12,591 nt of DNA, taken from RGIG5612 sp045599965 (lineage in GTDB: Bacteria; Bacillota; Clostridia; Lachnospirales; Lachnospiraceae). The notes below the pieces were generated by a model, which saw nothing but the letters and a program-made list of their open reading frames with translations, did not search any database and was not told the origin of the DNA. Shown here in pieces: positions 1-6,775 of the stretch; the first letter of the stretch is position 1; each line of letters begins with the position of its first letter. The stretch covers positions 1 through 12,591 of the forward strand of contig JAZRXA010000022.1 of NCBI GenBank assembly GCA_045599965.1, given 5' to 3'. The translations under genes were made by a program, and so were the position numbers.

Positions 1-101
1 CAATAAACGTTACATTAAAATAATAAAAAATTTTTGAAGTGGTACAAAACTAGTAATTTTACGGCAAAAAATTTTTTTAATTAAAATTAGTGTAATGGAA
101 C

Positions 102-150
102 GCGAAGCTAGCGGTGCCTGCGCTAAAGATGGGCGCGCACCTTGCTTCGC
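102..150. repeat. GC-rich imperfect hairpin
   Basis: A strongly structured, GC-rich stretch sits in otherwise very AT-rich DNA. GCGAAGC (102-108) pairs with GCTTCGC (144-150), GGTGC (113-117) with GCACC (137-141), and GCGC (120-123) with GCGC (133-136), around a 9-nt loop. No gene is nearby and positions 1-101 hold only A/T-rich sequence. It may be the tail of another copy of the structured element that starts at 222, but I see no direct sequence match to prove that. Confidence 0.5.
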
Positions 151-157
151 TACTTAC

Positions 158-202
158 GGTGGCTGACTTTGAATGACAGTACATGTTCTTTCGAGCGCCA
201 CC
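158..202. repeat. Second GC-rich hairpin
   Basis: GGTGGC (158-163) pairs with GCCACC (197-202) around a 33-nt loop with little internal pairing. It follows directly on the hairpin at 102-150, and the sequence returns to nearly pure A/T until the conserved block at 222. Function unknown. Confidence 0.35.
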
Positions 203-221
203 TTAGTTTATAAATTTTAAA

Positions 222-334
222 AAAACATTTTATTTTGGATTAATATATGGCGCCGGTGGTTACACCGGCGAAGCGGCGCCGGTAGGCGACGCAATGGGAG
301 ATAGTAGTAGAGGCGGTGTGTTTGGTGGATTATC
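222..334 (+). repeat. Left copy of 113-bp dispersed block (inverted relative to right copy)
   Basis: This block matches the reverse complement of 12373-12485 over 113 bp with 9 mismatches and no indels. It begins with a conserved A/T stretch (222-238), then a perfect 8-bp hairpin CGCCGGTG/CACCGGCG (251-258 with 263-270, loop GTTA), a GC-rich stretch to 292, a conserved TAGTAG motif (302-310 region), and the 5' arm of the long hairpin. GC content is far above the flanks. The matching copy points the opposite way, so both face inward. It could be a structured RNA, a MITE-like repeat or a protein-binding repeat. Covariation in the hairpin favours a folded RNA or single-stranded DNA. Confidence 0.8.
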
Positions 335-361
335 TTTGATCATCCACCAATCCACCGCCTC
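310..361 (+). ncRNA. Long hairpin closing the left repeat element (candidate structured RNA)
   Basis: Arm 310-330 pairs with arm 342-361 over about 20 bp. There is one bulged T (319) and one T-T mismatch (321/351). The tip is a small ATC-TTT-GAT mini-hairpin (332-340). A T-rich run (362-370) follows, so it could also act as a terminator. The right-hand copy keeps the same bulge but differs at stem positions by G-C to U-A swaps, which is the pattern expected of a conserved fold. Identity as an RNA gene is inferred; no known family is recognised. Confidence 0.5.
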
Positions 362-379
362 TTTATTTTTCTAAAAATA

Positions 380-532
380 CACCTCCAGAAGAAATTTTGC
401 TGTGGAGGTGCAATTTAAGCGGCTTAAATTTGATAAAATGCCGCTCCAGAAAAAGTTTTGTTATGGAGCGACAATTTATGAGAAATTAATTTTAGAAATT
501 ACCCCTCCAGAACAATAATTTCTGTGGAGCGG
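380..532 (+). repeat. Array of three tandem hairpins, exact 61-bp period
   Basis: Three units start their CTCCA core at 383, 444 and 505. Each has a 5-8 bp stem closed by CTCCA/TGGAG and a 15-nt loop beginning GAA. The stems are 380-387/403-410, 442-448/464-470 and 502-509/525-532 (one mismatch). Bases outside the core covary: C-G at 382/408 becomes G-C at 443/469, and A-T at 381/409 becomes C-G in the other two units. Sequences between hairpins differ; the first linker contains a near-perfect palindrome (412-430). Too few and too divergent for a CRISPR array. A similar array trails the right-hand element. Confidence 0.75.
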
Positions 533-540
533 CATTTTTA

Positions 541-777
541 GTAAAGACCTCGGCAAATTGCAATTTTGTGAAATGGATGAAAGCAATTTCTAGAAATGAA
601 ACTATTTATGTTATAAGAGAAAGAGTTTAGCATTATGTACAATATGCACAAAAAGAAAACGATTTTTTTGTAAAGTATGTGAACACTGTCATATAGACCT
701 GTGATATTATACTTATTGTAAAACCCCCAATACATATAGTTTTACTACACCCCATAAAAATGAAATACCTTCTCCTT
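541..777. other. Non-coding stretch between hairpin array and terminator
   Basis: About 240 bp of A/T-rich DNA without a credible gene. Reading frames here are short, have no ribosome binding site and look compositionally random. It could be the 3' part of a transcript that starts in the left repeat element and stops at the terminator at 778-804, but I see no promoter or further structure to support that. Confidence 0.4.
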
Positions 778-804
778 AAAAAAGCAGCAAACCGCTGCTT
801 TTTT
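778..804. terminator. Bidirectional intrinsic terminator
   Basis: AAAAAAGCAGC (778-788) and GCTGCTTTTTT (794-804) form a perfect 11-bp stem with a 5-nt loop, with A and T tracts on either side, so it can work in both directions. It insulates the SOS promoter at 837 from transcription coming from the left. No upstream protein gene needs it, which leaves the left repeat element as a possible source of transcription. Confidence 0.75.
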
Positions 805-836
805 AACCGTTTAAACGAAGCATAGCGAATGACTGC

Positions 837-865
837 TTGCATTTTAATATTCCACATGCTATCAT
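837..865 (+). promoter_or_regulatory. Sigma-A-type promoter of the damage-response gene string
   Basis: TTGCAT (837-842) and TATCAT (860-865) are separated by 17 bp and match the -35 and -10 consensus at most positions. The predicted start lies near 872, inside the LexA box, so bound LexA would block transcription initiation. Confidence 0.6.
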
Positions 866-868
866 TAA

Positions 869-882
869 CGAACAAATGTTCG
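869..882. promoter_or_regulatory. LexA (SOS) operator
   Basis: CGAACAAATGTTCG is a perfect inverted repeat matching the Gram-positive LexA/DinR box (CGAAC-N4-GTTCG). It lies just after the -10 element and 17 bp before the polymerase start codon. This indicates that the polymerase, and probably the genes read from the same transcript, are repressed by LexA and induced by DNA damage. I found no second box upstream of uvrB or uvrA. Confidence 0.9.
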
Positions 883-899
883 CATAAGGTTGAGGGGAA

Positions 900-2165
900 A
901 TGGAAGATATACAAAGACAATACATTTGCATAGATTTAAAGAGCTTTTATGCTTCGGTGGAGTGCGTGGAAAGAGGACTAGATCCGATGACAACGAACCT
1001 AGTTGTTGCTGACCCGATACGCACCGAGAAGACTATTTGCCTTGCGGTCTCACCATCGATGAAAGCACTCGGCGTTTCTGGAAGAGCTAGAGTTTTTCAA
1101 ATTCCTAAAAATATAAAATACATTATGGCGCCACCGAGGATGAAACTTTACCTCGACTATAGCGCACGCATTTATGATATCTATCTTCGCTATATCGCAC
1201 CAGAAGATATTCATGTTTACTCAGTAGATGAAGCTTTCATGGACGTAACGCATTATCTTTCTTTATATAATCTAACTCCAAAAGAATTAGTCTTAAAAAT
1301 TTTAGACGACATTAAAAATGAACTCGGTCTTTATGCAACGGGTGGAATTGGAACGAATCTTTATCTTGCAAAAATTGCACTTGATGTTATGGCGAAGCAT
1401 GCGCCGGATTTTATTGGTGAGCTCGATGAAGAAAGCTTTAAGGAAAAACTTTGGGACCATCAGCCACTTACTGATTTTTGGATGATAGGAAAAGGAACGG
1501 TGGCGCGCTTAGAAAATGTTGGAATCCGAACAATGAAAGATATTGCGATGGCGGATGAGCATTTGCTTTTTAGATTGTTCGGAGTTAATGCAGAACTTAT
1601 TATGGACCATGCGTGGGGACTAGAGCCAACCACGATAGAAGATATAAAAAATTACAAAACGAAATCGACTTCAATTTCAAGTGGACAGGTCCTCTCTAGG
1701 GATTATAATTATAATGAGATGCGTTTAATCGTAAAAGAAATGAGTGAGCTTTTGGCGCTAAGCCTTGTTAAAGAACACAAAATTACAAACAATGTAGCGC
1801 TAACGCTTGGCTTTGCATATAACTCAGGGCAAAAGCCCCTTAGCGCAAGTGAAACGCTTAGCGTTGTTACAAGTTCAAATAGAATTTTAACAGAAGCACT
1901 CATGAACATTTTCGATAGGATTGCAGACCCAAACCTTTATTATCGCAGGGTGTATATTTATTTTAACAACCTGCAGGATGAAGAATATGAGCAGTACGAC
2001 ATATTTACTAATCCGGAAGAAATGAAAAAGGATAGAGCTTTGCAAAGAGCGGCACTCGAGATTCAAGATAAGTTCGGAAAGAATGCGCTTCTTAAAGGTA
2101 TGAACTTAAATGAGTCGGCAACAACGATAGAGAGGAACGGCCAGATTGGAGGGCATAAGGGATGA
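900..2165 (+). CDS. Y-family translesion DNA polymerase (UmuC/UvrX-like)
   Basis: A 421-residue error-prone polymerase that copies past damaged bases in the cytoplasm. The palm carries the first catalytic Asp at D12 in ICIDLKSFYASVE, with Y17 in the steric-gate position that excludes ribonucleotides. The SVDE motif (108-111) supplies the other metal-binding residues. Little-finger sequence follows after about 250. QYDIF (365-369) fits the beta-clamp binding motif, so it should be recruited by the sliding clamp. Length fits the family. The ATG is preceded by GAGGGG (892-897) and by a LexA box, so it is SOS-induced. The stop overlaps the next start by 4 bp (ATGA), as is common for the YolD partner gene. 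Tyr at the steric gate and the YolD pairing favour the UmuC/UvrX branch over DinB, but the exact subfamily is not certain. Confidence 0.93.
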   Translation: MEDIQRQYICIDLKSFYASVECVERGLDPMTTNLVVADPIRTEKTICLAVSPSMKALGVSGRARVFQIPKNIKYIMAPPRMKLYLDYSARIYDIYLRYIAPEDIHVYSVDEAFMDVTHYLSLYNLTPKELVLKILDDIKNELGLYATGGIGTNLYLAKIALDVMAKHAPDFIGELDEESFKEKLWDHQPLTDFWMIGKGTVARLENVGIRTMKDIAMADEHLLFRLFGVNAELIMDHAWGLEPTTIEDIKNYKTKSTSISSGQVLSRDYNYNEMRLIVKEMSELLALSLVKEHKITNNVALTLGFAYNSGQKPLSASETLSVVTSSNRILTEALMNIFDRIADPNLYYRRVYIYFNNLQDEEYEQYDIFTNPEEMKKDRALQRAALEIQDKFGKNALLKGMNLNESATTIERNGQIGGHKG

Positions 2166-2419
2166 GCCCTTGGTACTGGATCGACAAGTTGATGAGCGAG
2201 ATAAGAAATAAAAGGCCTGACAATATAAGACCAAAGATGCCAGTAAGCGAAAGAGCAAAGCAGTTCGCTCCCTTCGCAGCGCTCGGTCGCATGGATAAAG
2301 CCTTAGACGAAGTTCGCGAAGGACACGATATCGGTGACCCTGACCGCGAGCGCATCCTCGACGATTTAAGTGTGGATGAGATTCTAAGCATGTCGTCAGA
2401 AAATGTAATAATAGATTAG
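2162..2419 (+). CDS. YolD-like protein
   Basis: An 85-residue protein with the YolD-family hallmark, here SERAKQFAPFAALGRMDKAL (29-48), equivalent to the 'RAKxFxPFdAL' core seen in clostridial members. YolD-like genes usually sit directly after a Y-family polymerase in Firmicutes and have been proposed to assist or regulate it, in the way UmuD assists UmuC; the mechanism is not established. The start overlaps the polymerase stop by 4 bp and has GGAGGG (2148-2153) eight bases upstream, indicating coupled translation. An internal ATG at 2192 lacks a ribosome binding site. The C-terminus is acidic. Confidence 0.8.
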   Translation: MSPWYWIDKLMSEIRNKRPDNIRPKMPVSERAKQFAPFAALGRMDKALDEVREGHDIGDPDRERILDDLSVDEILSMSSENVIID

Positions 2420-2420
2420 C

Positions 2421-2497
2421 GAGCAGAGCCGTGCAACTTTTTAGAGTATTAATAGAGTGAGCAGAGCCGTGCAACTTTTTTCAGAGCGTATTAGCGG
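2421..2497. repeat. 38-bp tandem duplication in the yolD-uvrB gap
   Basis: A 22-bp core beginning GAGCAGAGCCGTGCAAC and ending in a T run occurs at 2421-2442 and again at 2459-2480. The rest of each roughly 38-bp unit is similar but diverged (AGAGTATTA against AGAGCGTATTA). It fills most of the 117-bp gap before uvrB, the only sizeable gap in the gene string. No terminator stem, LexA box or clear promoter is visible here. Confidence 0.7.
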
Positions 2498-2536
2498 TTG
2501 AAAAAAGTTCGTACGGGATGCGAGCATAGAAAATTT

Positions 2537-4582
2537 ATGGATAAATTTATACTACATTCAGAATATCAGCCAACAGGAGACCAGCCACAAGCAATCCAAA
2601 AACTCGTGGACGGCTTTAAGGCTGGCAACCAATTTGAAACTCTCCTTGGCGTAACCGGCTCCGGAAAAACTTTCGCAATGGCGAACATAATAAAGGAGCT
2701 TAATAAACCAACCCTAGTAATTGCTCACAACAAAACTTTAGCCGGCCAACTTTATAGTGAGTTCAAGGAATTTTTCCCAGAGAATGCAGTTGAATATTTT
2801 ATCTCTTACTATGACTATTATCAGCCAGAGGCTTATGTGCCATCGACTGACACATATATCGAAAAAGATTCATCAATCAACAATGAAATAGATAGGCTTC
2901 GACATTCGGCAACAACGTCGCTCGTAGAAAGAAAGGATGTAATTATTATTGCATCCGTTTCATGTATCTACGGCATTGGCGATCCCGAAGAGTATGCGCG
3001 TATGTGCGTTTCTTTAAGGCCGGGAATGAAAAAAGATAGAGACGAAGTTATAAAAGAATTGATTGAAATTCAATACGACCGAAACGATATGGATTTTCAA
3101 CGTGGCACATTTAGAGTTCATGGCGATGTAATCGAAGTTCTCCCAGTTGTCACGGAAAAGAATGCAATTCGCATAGAGTTTTTTGGTGACGAAGTCGACC
3201 GAATTACACAGATAGATATTTTGACGGGAGAAGTGAAAGCGCGTATGGAACATGTAGCGATACTTCCTGCGTCATACTATGTTGTTCCGCAAGAGAGAAT
3301 GAATGAAGCGCTTGTTAATATTGCAAAAGAGTTAGACGAACAGGTAGCATACTTTAGAAGTGAAGATAAACTTTTAGAGGCACAAAGAATTTATGAGCGT
3401 ACAAACTTCGATATGGAGATGCTTCGCGAGACGGGCATTTGTTCCGGAATCGAAAATTATTCCAGACATTTAACTGGCCTAGCACCTGGCGAGGCGCCAG
3501 CGTGCTTAATAGATTTCTTTAAAGATGATTTTCTTATAATAATAGATGAGTCGCATATGACAGTTCCACAAATCGGAGCTATGTATAATGGCGACCGCTC
3601 TAGAAAAGAAACTCTTGTTAATTATGGCTTTAGACTTCCATCAGCACTGGATAATAGACCACTTAAATTCGAGGAGTTTGAAAGCAAGATTGACCAGATG
3701 CTTTTTGTTTCTGCTACGCCAGGTAAATATGAGGCGGAACATGAACTCCTTAGAGCGGAGCAGATAATTAGGCCGACAGGTTTACTAGACCCAGAAGTAA
3801 TCGTTAAGCCAGTTAATGGCCAAATCGATGATTTGCTTTCAGAAATAAATAAAGAAACAAAAAATGGAAACAAAGTTTTAGTTACGACGCTGACAAAGAA
3901 GATGGCCGAAGACCTTACTGACTATCTTAAAGAGGCGGGTGTTAGAGTTCGCTACTTGCATTCAGATATTGCGGCACTCGAAAGGACAGAAATTATTCGT
4001 GACATGCGACTAGATGTTTTTGATGTTTTAGTCGGAATTAACTTGCTTAGAGAAGGTCTTGATATTCCGGAGATTTCTTTGGTGGCAATACTAGATGCGG
4101 ACAAAGAAGGTTTCTTAAGAAGTGAAACTTCGCTTATTCAGACAATCGGAAGAGCTTCGAGAAATGCATCAGGACATGTTATAATGTATGCAGACACAAT
4201 AACAAAATCTATGAAGGTTGCTATCGATGAAACTAATAGACGCCGAAGCATCCAGATGGCTTACAACGAAGAGCACGGCATTACGCCTACAACTATAAAG
4301 AAAGCAGTAAGAGATTTAATCAGCATTACGAAGGAAGCTACGCAGGTTAGTGCTAAGTTGGAAAAAGATCCGGAGTCGATGACGAAAGATGAGATAGAAA
4401 AACTTATTGCAAAAGTTGAAAAACAAATGAGAAAAGCGGCAGCAGATTTAGATTTTGAAAGCGCAGCTTCGCTAAGAGATCAGATGCTTGAACTTAAAGA
4501 GCATTTAGTAGAGTCAGATCCGATGACTAGAAATAAACGCAAAAAAAATACAAAGAAAAGGATTGAGAAAAAGACAATATGA
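2537..4582 (+). CDS. uvrB: Excinuclease ABC subunit UvrB
   Basis: A 681-residue helicase-like subunit of nucleotide excision repair. It is loaded onto DNA by UvrA, verifies the lesion and recruits UvrC. Walker A is GVTGSGKT (38-45). The lesion-probing beta-hairpin lies around 91-115, starting YYDYYQPEAYVP. The DESH box is 337-340. SATP (392-395), the GINLLREGLDIPE segment (500-512) and QTIGRASRN (535-543) are the later helicase motifs. The UvrC-binding UVR domain spans about 617-655, followed by a Lys/Arg-rich tail. I chose the ATG at 2537 because MDKFILHSEYQPTGDQP aligns with usual UvrB starts. A TTG at 2498 would add 13 residues but lacks a good ribosome binding site. The stop overlaps the next gene by 4 bp. 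Confidence 0.97.
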   Translation: MDKFILHSEYQPTGDQPQAIQKLVDGFKAGNQFETLLGVTGSGKTFAMANIIKELNKPTLVIAHNKTLAGQLYSEFKEFFPENAVEYFISYYDYYQPEAYVPSTDTYIEKDSSINNEIDRLRHSATTSLVERKDVIIIASVSCIYGIGDPEEYARMCVSLRPGMKKDRDEVIKELIEIQYDRNDMDFQRGTFRVHGDVIEVLPVVTEKNAIRIEFFGDEVDRITQIDILTGEVKARMEHVAILPASYYVVPQERMNEALVNIAKELDEQVAYFRSEDKLLEAQRIYERTNFDMEMLRETGICSGIENYSRHLTGLAPGEAPACLIDFFKDDFLIIIDESHMTVPQIGAMYNGDRSRKETLVNYGFRLPSALDNRPLKFEEFESKIDQMLFVSATPGKYEAEHELLRAEQIIRPTGLLDPEVIVKPVNGQIDDLLSEINKETKNGNKVLVTTLTKKMAEDLTDYLKEAGVRVRYLHSDIAALERTEIIRDMRLDVFDVLVGINLLREGLDIPEISLVAILDADKEGFLRSETSLIQTIGRASRNASGHVIMYADTITKSMKVAIDETNRRRSIQMAYNEEHGITPTTIKKAVRDLISITKEATQVSAKLEKDPESMTKDEIEKLIAKVEKQMRKAAADLDFESAASLRDQMLELKEHLVESDPMTRNKRKKNTKKRIEKKTI

Positions 4583-6774
4583 AAAAAATAGTTTCGATAA
4601 TAATTAGCATATTGTTGATAGCTGCTTTAACTTCGATTGCTTTTGCAAAAGATCAACTTGAAGTTGAACAAAAAGAAGTCGTTGTTGAAGAAAAAGCTAA
4701 CGAAGATTTAAAAGAGGAAGTAGCGTTCCTTTCTTCAGAAGAATCTGAAGAAAAGGATGTAGTCCAAAGAGCAAAAGGCGTAACAGAAGAAATGGCAAAT
4801 GCCAACTATTGGAAAAATCATGCACTTGGCAGCGCCGATGATGTGATCATGACGCCAGGAGAAATTGAAACAAAAAACAATCTTTTTTTAGCATCTGAAG
4901 AAACGAACATGTATGACCTTGAAGCGATAGAAGAAGATAGAAAATTCAATGCAAAAAATGTAAGAGAATCACTTGCAGGAGAAATAGAAAAAGAGTTTAA
5001 GTATGATAATTGGAGTTACTTGAACGGTAAGCAAATTACAGAAAAAGAATTTAACAATTATAAAGAAGCCTTGAAAAAGGCAATTGAAAAAACGGGTTAT
5101 ATAGGGGAACAACACTATAGATACGCAGTCGGAGTTAAAAGAACAAATATGGGTTGCGCACCGACGACGGACTTTTTAGGAATTAGTGAAGGCGACTATG
5201 ACAATGAAATTTACTCAGCGTCTTTAGATGTTAACGAACCATTTGTAATTATGCAAAAATGCATATTTAAGGGCAATATGTTTTATTGGGGCTATTCAAA
5301 TAATTGTTCGGGCTGGATATTAGCTGACGACTTAGCTATTTGCAAAAATAAAGCAGAATGGTTAGATAGTTGGAAAGTTGAACTAGACGGCAAAGATTTT
5401 ATCGTAGTCACCCAAGATGAAATTGTTCTTGAGCCATCAAAAGAATTGGCGTATTCCTCAGAAGTTAAGCTAACAATGGGTACGGTTTTAAAACTCGTTC
5501 CAGAAGATACTGAAAAAGAAATTGGTGAAAGAGGCACATGGAATAATTATGTTGTTTACCTTCCTACAAGAAATAGTGAAGGCAAATACGAAAAAAAGAT
5601 GGCGCTTATTGCCGAACATAATAGCGTAAGTGTGGGATATTTACCAATGACACAAGGTAATATTTTGGATGTTGCCTTTTCATGTCTCGGAAATCGCTAC
5701 GGATGGGCAAACCAATTTGACTCTTTGGATTGTAGTGGATTTACAAGAACTATTTATAAATGCTTTGGACTAGTACTCCCAAGAAATACAAATTGGCAAA
5801 CAGCAGTAGAATCAACAGTTGTTAATGTTGAAGGGTTAGATGAAGTAAAAAAGGAAAAATTAATTGAGACGCTCCCGATTGGCTCGCTTCTTTTCATGAA
5901 GGGCCATATAACAATGTATATAGGAAGCGAAGATGAAATAAATTATGTAATTAATGATGTAGGAAGTCTTGCTGATACAGACACTGAAAAAGTGCTTTCA
6001 CAATTAAGCGTTATCATTAATCCACTTACTGTTAGAAGGGGAGCAAGTTATGAGTACGCTACATGGCTAAAGAGCATAAAAAAAATAGTAATTATGCCAA
6101 ACTTTATTAATTTGGCTGATTGCGATGTTGAAGTTTTGCATGACAGAGTTTTGGAATCATTCGTAGTTACACTTTCTTATAAAGGACAAGTTTTAACAGA
6201 AAACGTTAACTATAGTGTAGGAATAGAAACTAATCCAGATACAAAGATAACAACAATGACAATGACGGGAATTAATAATTGTATTGGAACAACACAAGCG
6301 ATTTTAGATCCAGCATCACCTTGCAGTAAGCATACTGTTGTTGAAGATAAAGGTATTGCCGCTACATGCACCACACCGGGATTAACAGAAGGAAAGCATT
6401 GTAGTGTCTGCGGAGAAGTAATCGTTAAACAAGAAATTATTCCTGCATTTGGACATGATTGGGAAGATAGATACACAGTTGATAAAATGTGCACAGGAAC
6501 GGAAGACGGAATTATGTCTATTCATTGCAAGAATTGTGATGCAGTGAAGAACCAAATGCCATTTTCTAAATCAACAAAGCCAATTAATCCTGATACGGAT
6601 GACCCATCTGATCCAGTTGGCACAGGTGACAGCGAAGGTCAGCAAATAGCTTTTTGGTTGTTAATTATGATTTGTGCCGCTGGAATAATTTTCATAACGG
6701 CTTCAACTGGTATAGTTATGACTAATGGAAAGAAAATATATTTGAAAGTTATAGATAAGTTTAGAAGAAAATAG
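4579..6774 (+). CDS. Secreted, membrane-anchored NlpC/P60 cell-wall hydrolase
   Basis: A 731-residue exported protein. A signal peptide spans 1-23 (likely cut AFA/KD), followed by an acidic, Glu-rich stretch. SH3-like domains of the type found before NlpC/P60 lie about 181-350. The NlpC/P60 peptidase spans about 360-465, with Cys385 in DCSG and His443 in GHITMYIG. The usual third His of this group appears replaced by Asn459 (YVIND). An Ig-like repeat (about 505-575) follows, then Cys-pair segments (CSVCG 608-612, CKNC 650-653), an Asp/Pro-rich linker (about 668-685), one membrane helix (about 690-714) and a basic tail. It probably cleaves gamma-D-Glu-diamino acid bonds in peptidoglycan peptides. 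It overlaps uvrB by 4 bp and ends one base before uvrA. This is an unusual place for a wall enzyme and implies co-expression with DNA repair. Confidence 0.85.
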   Translation: MKKIVSIIISILLIAALTSIAFAKDQLEVEQKEVVVEEKANEDLKEEVAFLSSEESEEKDVVQRAKGVTEEMANANYWKNHALGSADDVIMTPGEIETKNNLFLASEETNMYDLEAIEEDRKFNAKNVRESLAGEIEKEFKYDNWSYLNGKQITEKEFNNYKEALKKAIEKTGYIGEQHYRYAVGVKRTNMGCAPTTDFLGISEGDYDNEIYSASLDVNEPFVIMQKCIFKGNMFYWGYSNNCSGWILADDLAICKNKAEWLDSWKVELDGKDFIVVTQDEIVLEPSKELAYSSEVKLTMGTVLKLVPEDTEKEIGERGTWNNYVVYLPTRNSEGKYEKKMALIAEHNSVSVGYLPMTQGNILDVAFSCLGNRYGWANQFDSLDCSGFTRTIYKCFGLVLPRNTNWQTAVESTVVNVEGLDEVKKEKLIETLPIGSLLFMKGHITMYIGSEDEINYVINDVGSLADTDTEKVLSQLSVIINPLTVRRGASYEYATWLKSIKKIVIMPNFINLADCDVEVLHDRVLESFVVTLSYKGQVLTENVNYSVGIETNPDTKITTMTMTGINNCIGTTQAILDPASPCSKHTVVEDKGIAATCTTPGLTEGKHCSVCGEVIVKQEIIPAFGHDWEDRYTVDKMCTGTEDGIMSIHCKNCDAVKNQMPFSKSTKPINPDTDDPSDPVGTGDSEGQQIAFWLLIMICAAGIIFITASTGIVMTNGKKIYLKVIDKFRRK

Positions 6775-6775
6775 T

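Noticed and set aside
310..370. Left long hairpin as a simple gene terminator
   Set aside because: It has a T-rich tail, but no gene precedes it, the right copy lacks the T tract, and the stem shows covariation between copies, so termination alone does not explain it.
380..532. Possible CRISPR array from regularly spaced repeats (also 12081-12243)
   Set aside because: Only three diverged units, each internally palindromic with a 15-16 nt loop, and no cas genes; stems covary instead of repeats being identical.
541..690. A + strand frame interrupted by one stop that might be a decayed gene
   Set aside because: Short, no family resemblance, and such frames are expected by chance in this composition.
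538..920. Open frames on the - strand before the polymerase
   Set aside because: No ribosome binding sites, no recognisable sequence, and they run across the terminator at 778-804 and the SOS promoter.
2498..2536. TTG start extending UvrB by 13 residues
   Set aside because: Weak ribosome binding site, and the extra residues do not match the usual UvrB N-terminus, which begins close to the ATG at 2537.
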